The translations under genes were made by a program, and so were the position numbers. Shown piece after piece: positions 1 through 5,491 of a DNA stretch of 5,491 nt. The stretch comes from an uncultured Bermanella sp. (GTDB taxonomy: Bacteria > Pseudomonadota > Gammaproteobacteria > Pseudomonadales > Oceanobacteraceae), in the NCBI GenBank assembly GCA_913054445.1, contig CAJXIK010000143.1, forward strand, positions 1 through 5,491, given 5' to 3'. Below the pieces are notes generated by a model. It saw only the letters and a program-made list of their open reading frames with translations, was not told the DNA's origin and searched no databases. Position 1 is the stretch's first letter. Each line of letters starts with the position of its first letter.

Positions 1-234
1 CAAGAACATGCCCACGGTTTTTATTTGCTGCATGAAAATGGCTTTGCCTTGCACGCCTCTCAGGGGGAAAAGGCACTGGTGAAGGACTGCCTGTACGTGG
101 GTTACCGTTACCGCTTAGAGGTGGAGATGAATGGCCAAAGCCTGTTCGTTGAAGCGCCTGAGCGCCTCGCTGTCGGCAGCGAACTCACCTTGCAATACCA
201 GCATCAGCCAACATGGGTGGCAGACTCCCCATGA
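1..234 (+). CDS. ABC transporter ATP-binding protein, C-terminal fragment (TOBE domain)
   Basis: The reading frame is open from the first base to the TGA at 232-234, giving 77 residues of a protein whose start lies upstream of the window. The fragment reads as the small beta-barrel TOBE domain found at the C-terminus of importer ATPases of the PotA/CysA/FbpC type. It has alternating short beta strands, a VGYRYRLEVEMNG segment, then FVEAPERLAVGSELTLQY. In that family the ATPase dimer sits on the cytoplasmic face of the inner membrane and powers uptake through a permease, while the TOBE domain has a regulatory or substrate-sensing role. The Walker A, signature and Walker B motifs are outside the window, so the ATPase call is inferred from the TOBE resemblance. 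The substrate cannot be told from this piece; iron, sulfate, polyamine and phosphonate importers all share the architecture. An in-frame TTG at 25 is not the start, because the frame continues upstream with sensible protein sequence. Confidence 0.7.
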   Translation, partial: QEHAHGFYLLHENGFALHASQGEKALVKDCLYVGYRYRLEVEMNGQSLFVEAPERLAVGSELTLQYQHQPTWVADSP

Positions 235-304
235 GTCGCAGCTACCATGCTTTTCCAGCTGTTCTCACCCCCTATTCTCGCCACTGAAAATTAGATTAAA
301 TACC

Positions 305-3300
305 ATGTCCAATTATCAAACTCTAATAAAAACCTTTAACAAACTCAGCACCGACCAACAAAAAATTCTTTACGTGCTCTCTGTGCTGTATCGTTCCACC
401 ACACAAACTGAGCTTAAAGAGGTGTTGACGCGACTCGGCTGGAAAGACTCGCAAGGCAAGCGCCTCGCGGGCATGATCGGCAAGCCTTGGCGTGAGGCTT
501 TATTAAAGCGCCAGCTATTAGTACAGAGCAATCTCGGCTTAACCTGCCACCCACTCATCGTCAATACCATCACCCGCCACCATGGCAGCCGCGAGGCGTT
601 CGCCGAAATAGTAGAAGAAAATACACTGGAATTTCCGAAAACCCTCCCAAAAGGGGGCTTTGGGTATACAAACCACACGCCTCTCATGCTCATACGCATG
701 GCCATCTATCTAGAGAAAGAAGAGAAAATCTGGCCCCTGCTGGAAATAAAAAAACCCGACCAGCTCGCCAACATAGAACAAGTAAAACTGCTGCTCATAG
801 CCTGTACCTGCCCACTGGACATGAACTGGCTACAACAAAGATCGGCCCAGGTGCAACTACAAGTACTGGCCAGCTTACTGCATGAAAAGTGCGAGAATCT
901 TGAAGACCAACATGGTCTATTTCACGCCATCAACCAAGGCCGTACCCAGGGTGAATTTCAGCAACCAGGGCTGGCTCACGCCCTGGGCGAGCAACAGTTA
1001 TGGCGCGGCCAAGCGTTGGCAAGTGATCTATTGGCCCACTCCGATGGTTCGGCGCAGGCCAACGTGCTAAGAGGCTGGCAGGCTTTTTTAGAGGACGACA
1101 ACCCGCGAGCACTGGCCTATTTCGAGGAGGCCATACTGGACCGCCGCAAACAGACCCGTAAACGCAACGTGATACTGCCCGGCATAGGCGGCATTTTCTA
1201 TTTACTGGCACTGCTTAAAAGTAATAATCCCGAGCACAGCGAGCAGCTAGACAAACAGATGGAGTTTGCCCACAAGCTTAAAGAACATACGCCGCTACTT
1301 AACATTGCCAAAATTTTGCGCGTGCCCGCCCTGATTCGCAGTGGTGTTAGGCCCGAAAGCGACATCAGCATAGTAAGTGGTATCGAGTTTTACAGCGAGA
1401 GCATGCAGCCGTTGCTGTGTGCCTTAGTGCAAAAGTGGATGGGGGTCACGGTGGATGCCGCCTACATAAAAAGCATCAGCGAGCATGCTAGCCGCGCCCA
1501 TGAACATGGATTTTTATGGTATGCCCGCGAGGTGGCCGTGTTGCTCACCGACCTCGGTAAGGATAAAAATAACCGAGCCTTTAGCAGATGCCGGACTGTG
1601 GCCCGTGAGGCGGCGCAATCACCCTGGCCGAACCTAAGCGCCATGATACAAGTACAGCAGCCTTGGGAGCGTGCACTGGGGGCCTTGGCGGCCTTAAATG
1701 TAAGCCTAGACAAGCCACCAGAAACGGCCTCCAGCACGGTAATAAAGCCGCAACGCTTAGCCTGGCTCATCGAGGAAGGCAGCTACAGCCTGCAACCCAA
1801 AGAGCAGAAACTGGCTAAGAATGGCAAGTGGAGCAAGGGCCGTGCGGTGTCTCTGAAACGCCTCTGTGAAGAAGCAGATGAAATCGACTACCTAAGCGAT
1901 GCCGACAAGTCCATTTGCCAATTTATAGAGCAAGAAGCAGGCTACTCCTATTACGGCAGCTACGGTAATAATCGCTATTTTCTGCCGGTAAAATCTGCGT
2001 TGCAGGCGGCGCTGGATCACCCCCATATTTACTGGCCAGACGTAGAAAAGGCGGTGGACGTTAAGCGCATGGAGCCCGAACTGCACATTCAAAAACAGTC
2101 GCAGCATATCACCATTAGCATGAGCCCCATGCCCATCCAAGAGCATGACGAGACCCTTAACTATGCGGTACGCGAGCAGGGCCGCCAGCGCCTAGAACTG
2201 GTGAACTTCAGTAGCCAGCAGCTACAAATAGCCACTATTTTAGGAAAGGACGGCTTACAAATTCCGGCCAGCGCCGAACAACAAGCCCTACAAAGCCTCA
2301 CCGCCATCGCGCCCTTGTTAACCGTACATTCCGACATCGCCGGCCTCAGAAGCCAGGGCGAGGAGATGGATCCCGAGCCGTGCTTACTGGTGCAGCTGCA
2401 ACCCAGTGGCCAGGGCCTAAGCATCGCTGTTTATAGTCAGCCACTGTCCGCCTCTGGCCCCTTGTTTGTGCCCGCGAGCGGCGCGGCCTCGGTGTTTGCC
2501 GATATTGATGGCCGCAAGGTGCACACCCGTCGCGACTTAAAGGCCGAAAAATCCAGTTTCGAAACCTTGCAAGAGGCTTGCCCCTGCCTACAAGGGACGG
2601 ATTCAAACAACCACCAATGGCAGTTCGAAGACAACGACAGCGCCCTCACCGCCCTATTGGAATTGCAGGCGCTGGGTGACAGCGTTCACCTTCAATGGCC
2701 CCAAGGCAGCCCCATCAAGATTCACCCCACCCAAGATCTGTCACAGATGCGGGTCGCGGTGAGCCAACAACAAGATTGGTTTGCCGTAGAGGGAGGGTTA
2801 AGCATTGGCGGCGACGAGGTGGTGTCACTACAGAAACTGCTAAAACTGTTAGAGCAAAGCCCCGGGCGTTTTGTCGAGCTAAAAGGCGGCGAATTTTTAG
2901 CCCTCACCCAAGGCCTGCAACAACGTCTCAGCAAGCTGGCAAAATACACGGATGACGGCCGCTTTCACCCGCTAGCAAGCCCAGTGCTCGACGAACTAAC
3001 CGAGGGCATGCAGGTCAGCAGCAGCCAGCCTTGGAAAGAGCAAACCAAACGCTTACGGCAGGCCTACGCCCTCACCCCTAAATTGCCTACCACCTTGCAA
3101 GCCTCGCTGCGAGATTACCAGCTCGAAGGCTTCAATTGGCTGAGCCGCCTCGCCCACTGGGGCGCAGGGGCCTGTTTGGCCGACGACATGGGGCTGGGCA
3201 AAACCTTGCAATCGCTGGCGCTGATTTTATCCCGCGCCAGCAACGGCCCCACCCTAGTGCTGGCACCTACCTCAGTGTGTTTTAACTGGCAAGAAGAGGC

Positions 3301-4480
3301 CCTGCGCTTCGCCCCGACCCTTAAGGTACACATGTTTGCCAGCGGCGACCGCGAAAAAATGCTGGCCGAAGCCGGGCCCTTCGATGTCATCGTGTGCAGC
3401 TACGGGCTACTACAAACTCAGGCTCCACGCCTGCAAGCGGTACACTGGCATACCCTCATCGCCGATGAAGCACAGGCGCTCAAAAACCCCCACACTAAGC
3501 GCTCTAAGGGGGCCATGGCGCTCAATGCCGACTTTAAGATGATCGCCACCGGCACCCCCATAGAGAATCACTTGGGCGAGCTATGGAATTTATTTAACTT
3601 CATTAACCCGGGTTTATTGGGCAGTCTCGACACGTTTACCAAGCGTTTCGCCAACCCCATTCAAAATCAGCAAGACCAAGCCGTGGGCCAACAGCTAAAG
3701 CAATTAGTGCAGCCCTTTATCTTACGCCGCCTCAAGTCGGAGGTATTAACCGAGCTGCCATCCCGCACCGAGATCACCGTACACGTGCAAGCCAGCAAGG
3801 AAGAAAAAGTCTTCTACGAGGCCCTGCGCCGCAATGCCCTAGAAAAACTGGCCAACGACGAAGGAGCCAACGCCGCTCAGCAACGCATACAGATGCTGGC
3901 CGAGATCATGCGTCTGCGCCGCGCCTGCTGTCACCCACAGTTAGTGATGCCGCAAAGCCCAGTGAGCAGCGCCAAGTTAGCAGCCTTTGGCGAGATTCTT
4001 GACGAGCTACTAGACAACCACCACAAGGCTCTGGTCTTTAGTCAATTTGTCGGGCACCTAGATATCCTGCGCGCTTATTTGGATAAACGCGGGGTCAACT
4101 ACCAATACCTAGACGGCAGCACCCCAGCCAAGAAGCGCCAAAAAGCGGTGCAGGCGTTTCAGGGGGGAGATGGTGACCTGTTCTTAATCAGCCTCAAGGC
4201 GGGGGGCTCGGGCTTAAACCTCACCGCCGCCGACTATGTGATTCACATGGACCCTTGGTGGAACCCAGCGGTAGAGGATCAAGCCTCGGATCGTGCCCAC
4301 CGCATGGGGCAAAAACGCCCGGTGACCATCTACCGCTTAGTGGTGCAAGACACCATAGAAGACAAGATCGTGCAGATGCACCAACAAAAACGCGAGCTTG
4401 CCAACAACCTACTGGAAGGCACTGGGGTCAGTGGCAAGATTTCCCTGCAAGAGATGATGAACCTAATTAAAGGCACGTAG
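305..4480 (+). CDS. Large SNF2-family DEAD/DEAH-box helicase-like ATPase with long N-terminal extension
   Basis: This encodes a 1391-residue superfamily 2 ATPase of the SNF2 (Swi2/Snf2, RapA-like) class, expected to use ATP to move along double-stranded DNA and remodel DNA-protein complexes in the cytoplasm. The motor is complete. Lobe 1 begins near residue 925, with RDYQ at 936-939, Walker A DDMGLGKT at 960-967, Walker B DEAQ at 1054-1057, ATGTPIEN at 1081-1088 and LRRLK at 1140-1144. Lobe 2 has LVFSQF at 1243-1248, YLDGST at 1268-1273, KAGGSGLNL at 1298-1306, DPWWNP at 1316-1321 and DRAHRMGQ at 1329-1336. Just before the motor, DWF at 824-826 followed by GGLSIGGDEVVSL resembles the region preceding the motor in many bacterial SNF2 proteins. 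Residues 1-100 look like a winged helix, and about 100-520 are mostly helical with a TPR-like repeat near 252-285; both are inferences. The frame extends upstream to an ATG at 131 inside the transporter gene, but that part reads as non-coding overlap, so ATG 305 was chosen. It has no clear Shine-Dalgarno sequence. The substrate and partner are unknown; transcription recycling, repair and phage defence are all possible. Confidence 0.93.
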   Translation: MSNYQTLIKTFNKLSTDQQKILYVLSVLYRSTTQTELKEVLTRLGWKDSQGKRLAGMIGKPWREALLKRQLLVQSNLGLTCHPLIVNTITRHHGSREAFAEIVEENTLEFPKTLPKGGFGYTNHTPLMLIRMAIYLEKEEKIWPLLEIKKPDQLANIEQVKLLLIACTCPLDMNWLQQRSAQVQLQVLASLLHEKCENLEDQHGLFHAINQGRTQGEFQQPGLAHALGEQQLWRGQALASDLLAHSDGSAQANVLRGWQAFLEDDNPRALAYFEEAILDRRKQTRKRNVILPGIGGIFYLLALLKSNNPEHSEQLDKQMEFAHKLKEHTPLLNIAKILRVPALIRSGVRPESDISIVSGIEFYSESMQPLLCALVQKWMGVTVDAAYIKSISEHASRAHEHGFLWYAREVAVLLTDLGKDKNNRAFSRCRTVAREAAQSPWPNLSAMIQVQQPWERALGALAALNVSLDKPPETASSTVIKPQRLAWLIEEGSYSLQPKEQKLAKNGKWSKGRAVSLKRLCEEADEIDYLSDADKSICQFIEQEAGYSYYGSYGNNRYFLPVKSALQAALDHPHIYWPDVEKAVDVKRMEPELHIQKQSQHITISMSPMPIQEHDETLNYAVREQGRQRLELVNFSSQQLQIATILGKDGLQIPASAEQQALQSLTAIAPLLTVHSDIAGLRSQGEEMDPEPCLLVQLQPSGQGLSIAVYSQPLSASGPLFVPASGAASVFADIDGRKVHTRRDLKAEKSSFETLQEACPCLQGTDSNNHQWQFEDNDSALTALLELQALGDSVHLQWPQGSPIKIHPTQDLSQMRVAVSQQQDWFAVEGGLSIGGDEVVSLQKLLKLLEQSPGRFVELKGGEFLALTQGLQQRLSKLAKYTDDGRFHPLASPVLDELTEGMQVSSSQPWKEQTKRLRQAYALTPKLPTTLQASLRDYQLEGFNWLSRLAHWGAGACLADDMGLGKTLQSLALILSRASNGPTLVLAPTSVCFNWQEEALRFAPTLKVHMFASGDREKMLAEAGPFDVIVCSYGLLQTQAPRLQAVHWHTLIADEAQALKNPHTKRSKGAMALNADFKMIATGTPIENHLGELWNLFNFINPGLLGSLDTFTKRFANPIQNQQDQAVGQQLKQLVQPFILRRLKSEVLTELPSRTEITVHVQASKEEKVFYEALRRNALEKLANDEGANAAQQRIQMLAEIMRLRRACCHPQLVMPQSPVSSAKLAAFGEILDELLDNHHKALVFSQFVGHLDILRAYLDKRGVNYQYLDGSTPAKKRQKAVQAFQGGDGDLFLISLKAGGSGLNLTAADYVIHMDPWWNPAVEDQASDRAHRMGQKRPVTIYRLVVQDTIEDKIVQMHQQKRELANNLLEGTGVSGKISLQEMMNLIKGT

Positions 4481-4482
4481 GA

Positions 4483-4497
4483 GGGCACCCCGTGCCC
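4483..4497 (+). terminator. Perfect GC-rich hairpin just after the helicase stop; possible terminator or 3'-end stabiliser
   Basis: GGGCAC at 4483-4488 pairs perfectly with GTGCCC at 4492-4497 around a CCC loop, starting three bases after the TAG stop of the SNF2 gene. The position and strength suit a transcript 3' end. No T-run follows, so it is not a canonical intrinsic terminator. It could instead pause polymerase, block 3' exonucleases, or act together with Rho. Confidence 0.35.
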
Positions 4498-4552
4498 GAT
4501 CAGCCGCACCCGATCAGCGGCATCCGATCAGCGGCACCCGATCAGCGACTCA
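4497..4552. repeat. Four tandem 14-bp repeats, each with a GATC site
   Basis: The core CGATCAG starts at 4497, 4511, 4525 and 4539, an exact 14-base period. The units are CGATCAGCCGCACC, CGATCAGCGGCATC, CGATCAGCGGCACC and a decayed CGATCAGCGACTCA. Each unit has one GATC, the Dam methyltransferase target, at 4498, 4512, 4526 and 4540. Units 1 and 2 together contain GCCGC (4503-4507) facing GCGGC (4517-4521), so a weak 5-bp stem is also possible. The block is intergenic, between the convergent helicase gene and small minus-strand gene. It may be a simple tandem duplication or a protein-binding array; no function can be assigned from the sequence. Confidence 0.9.
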
Positions 4553-4559
4553 CCTGCCA

Positions 4560-4772
4560 TCATCGCTCACGGGGTGAGCTCGTACGATTATGCTTCTCTA
4601 GCGCAGACAACACCCATTTAAGCGGGCTAAATGGTGCACTATCCAACACCTGCATAGATTGACCGTGATCCGCCAGCCGCTGCTGCACCGACTGCAAGCT
4701 GCCCCCCATGACCAGCACAAGGCTTAGGGAGGTGGCCAACAAAGCGTTATGCTTACGCAAAAAATGTTTCAT
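4560..4772 (-). CDS. Small hypothetical protein with N-terminal membrane or signal segment
   Basis: I do not recognise this 70-residue protein. It opens with a basic stretch (KHFLRKH, residues 2-8) followed by an uninterrupted hydrophobic run at about 10-26 (ALLATSLSLVLVMGGSL). That is the layout of an export signal or a single membrane anchor with its N-terminus in the cytoplasm. No clear AXA cleavage site or lipobox cysteine is seen, so an anchor is at least as likely as a cleaved signal. The remaining 44 or so residues are polar, with a possible second amphipathic helix around PLKWVLSALEKH (50-61), and end in SSPRER. ATG at 4772 was chosen over the in-frame TTG at 4784, because TTG would lie inside the best promoter -10 match. 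There is no Shine-Dalgarno sequence before either. The gene converges on the helicase gene and diverges from the iron-sulfur gene. Codon use looks natural for the window, but short length and lack of recognised homology leave it uncertain. Confidence 0.5.
   Translation of the reverse strand: MKHFLRKHNALLATSLSLVLVMGGSLQSVQQRLADHGQSMQVLDSAPFSPLKWVLSALEKHNRTSSPRER
4565..4579. other. Perfect 6-bp stem, 3-base loop hairpin at the 3' end of the small minus-strand ORF
   Basis: GCTCAC at 4565-4570 pairs exactly with GTGAGC at 4574-4579 around GGG. It overlaps the last codons of the minus-strand ORF, just before its TGA. Read on the minus strand it is GCTCAC-CCC-GTGAGC, the same form as the hairpin after the helicase gene. 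Without a T-run it is at most a weak or Rho-assisted terminator for either strand. Confidence 0.35.
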
Positions 4773-4780
4773 AAAGATAG

Positions 4781-4809
4781 ACAATAGCAGCCAGCAATGG
4801 CTTATTCAA
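4781..4809 (-). promoter_or_regulatory. Candidate sigma-70 promoter for the small minus-strand gene
   Basis: On the minus strand, TTGAAT (bases 4804-4809, four of six matches to TTGACA) is followed after exactly 17 bases by TATTGT (bases 4781-4786, four of six matches to TATAAT). Transcription would begin near 4774, about two bases before the ATG at 4772, so the message would be almost leaderless. That fits the absence of a ribosome binding site, but the match is moderate and could be chance. Confidence 0.3.
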
Positions 4810-4836
4810 ACTACCTTAAACCATGCCAGACACAGC

Positions 4837-4841
4837 AGAAG
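4837..4841 (+). promoter_or_regulatory. Ribosome binding site deciding the start of the iron-sulfur protein gene
   Basis: AGAAG lies six bases before ATG 4848, a reasonable Shine-Dalgarno spacing. The other in-frame ATG, at 4797, has no comparable purine run upstream and would add 17 residues rich in Q and K. ATG 4823 is in a different frame that closes after 31 codons. Confidence 0.4.
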
Positions 4842-4847
4842 ACACCT

Positions 4848-5491
4848 ATGCCAAGCCAGCAGATATTTGCACCCGCCGCGCTGAACTCACAGGGTTTAAA
4901 TTTACAGGCGGTGTTTAACATAGAGCAGCTCCCCGCTCCCCTGCGCCAACAGCTCGGCGAGCTGGTCGAGGCGCTAACAGATTATAAGCAGCTCATCCTC
5001 ATCGCCCACGGTGGCCGCGACATGTGGAACGCCCTAGATGAGCACGCCTGGCGGGCGGAACAACCCATAGACCAAGCCAGCAGCGCCAACATCCGGCGCT
5101 GGTTTAAGCACAATTACCCGACTAAGGCCCATAGGCTTGTTTACCCGTCACACGCACCCATTAATTTACAGGCGCTGGGAGAACTGGCCGGCTGGCATTA
5201 TCCCTCGCCATTTTTAGTGGGCATCAATCATACTTGGGGCAGCTGGTTTGCCTACCGAGCCGTGCTGTTAACCGACACCGACTTTGCCCAGACGGCCAGC
5301 GAAAAAGGCCAGTCACCTTGCACCAGCTGCCAACGAAAACCCTGCATTGAGCGGTGCCCGGCGCAGGCCTGTGGGCTAGATACGTTTAATATGACGGCGT
5401 GCATGAGTTATCGCCAGACAGAAAACTCTAAGTGTCAGCATACCTGTTTGGCGCGGGAAGCCTGCCCAGTGGCCAAACCCCAGCAATACAG
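4848..5491 (+). CDS. QueG-like double [4Fe-4S] cluster protein, 3' end cut by window
   Basis: The frame is open from ATG 4848 to the window end, giving 214 residues. The C-terminal third carries a ferredoxin-type pattern: C158-x2-C161-x4-C166-x3-C170-P, then C175 and C185, then C196-x3-C200-x5-C206-P. This is what is expected for two [4Fe-4S] clusters whose ligands are shared between the two motifs. The first motif has four residues between its second and third cysteines instead of the two of classical ferredoxins. Together with the LAREACPVA ending, this matches, from general knowledge, a widespread family of about 220-residue proteins annotated as ferredoxin or 4Fe-4S protein, distantly related to epoxyqueuosine reductase QueG (COG1600). 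The N-terminal part has LILIAHGGRDMWNAL (about 49-63) and a GINHTWGSWFAYRAVLLTD stretch leading to the cysteines. Members usually end soon after the final CPV motif, so probably only a short tail is missing. It is presumably a cytoplasmic redox protein. Its substrate is unknown, and true QueG activity is not supported because the length and motif spacing differ. Confidence 0.85.
   Translation, partial: MPSQQIFAPAALNSQGLNLQAVFNIEQLPAPLRQQLGELVEALTDYKQLILIAHGGRDMWNALDEHAWRAEQPIDQASSANIRRWFKHNYPTKAHRLVYPSHAPINLQALGELAGWHYPSPFLVGINHTWGSWFAYRAVLLTDTDFAQTASEKGQSPCTSCQRKPCIERCPAQACGLDTFNMTACMSYRQTENSKCQHTCLAREACPVAKPQQY

Noticed and set aside
239..261. Possible terminator after the transporter gene (CAGCT at 239-243 with AGCTG at 257-261)
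   Set aside because: The stem is only five base pairs with a 13-base loop and no T-run follows, so it is not distinguishable from chance.
131..304. Upstream extension of the helicase frame to ATG 131, which would add 58 residues
   Set aside because: It lies largely inside the transporter gene in another frame and is rich in S, P, C and L without domain character; the sequence starting at ATG 305 reads as a natural protein N-terminus.
2346..2955. Several minus- and plus-strand open frames of 70 to 90 codons within the helicase gene
   Set aside because: They are arginine-, serine- and proline-rich frame shadows of the helicase coding sequence with no independent motif or start signal.
4162..4206. 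Two runs of six G (4162-4167 and 4201-4206) in the helicase C-terminal lobe, possible slippage or phase-variation sites
   Set aside because: Six-base runs are short for phase variation, both encode conserved or plausible residues (glycines of the KAGGSG motif in the second), and the frame is intact.
4778..4808. Plus-strand promoter for the iron-sulfur gene (TAGACA, 19 bases, TATTCA)
   Set aside because: The -35 match is good, but the -10 has only three of six matches and the 19-base spacer is too long to support a call.
4823..4918. 31-codon frame from ATG 4823
   Set aside because: It overlaps the well-supported iron-sulfur gene in another frame, lacks a ribosome binding site and has no recognisable features.

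Overview
The window looks like ordinary chromosome from a gammaproteobacterium, possibly a marine group such as Cellvibrionales, Oceanospirillales or Alteromonadales. That placement rests only on moderate G+C content, dense gene packing and the character of the proteins, so it is tentative. No transposase, phage, plasmid, tRNA, rRNA or CRISPR signal was seen.

Layout: (1) Bases 1-234 hold the 3' end of an ABC transporter ATP-binding subunit, mainly its C-terminal TOBE domain. (2) After a 70-base gap, bases 305-4480 encode a 1391-residue SNF2-family ATPase/helicase-like protein. Its complete two-lobed motor fills the last third or so, behind about 920 residues of extension: a possible winged-helix start, a helical TPR-like stretch, and a section typical of bacterial SNF2 proteins. 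(3) Bases 4481-4847 are a 367-base stretch with a perfect hairpin directly after the helicase stop, four 14-bp tandem repeats that each carry GATC, a second perfect hairpin, and a probable 70-residue membrane or exported protein on the minus strand. (4) Bases 4848-5491 encode a QueG-like double [4Fe-4S] protein that runs off the window and is probably only a little short of complete.

The helicase and the small minus-strand gene converge on the repeat and hairpin block. The small gene and the iron-sulfur gene diverge from a 75-base spacer. Nothing in the sequence ties the transporter, helicase and iron-sulfur protein into one pathway. The most interesting items are the large uncharacterised extension of the SNF2 protein and the GATC repeat array framed by two related hairpins. 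I see no firm evidence of a new multi-gene system.
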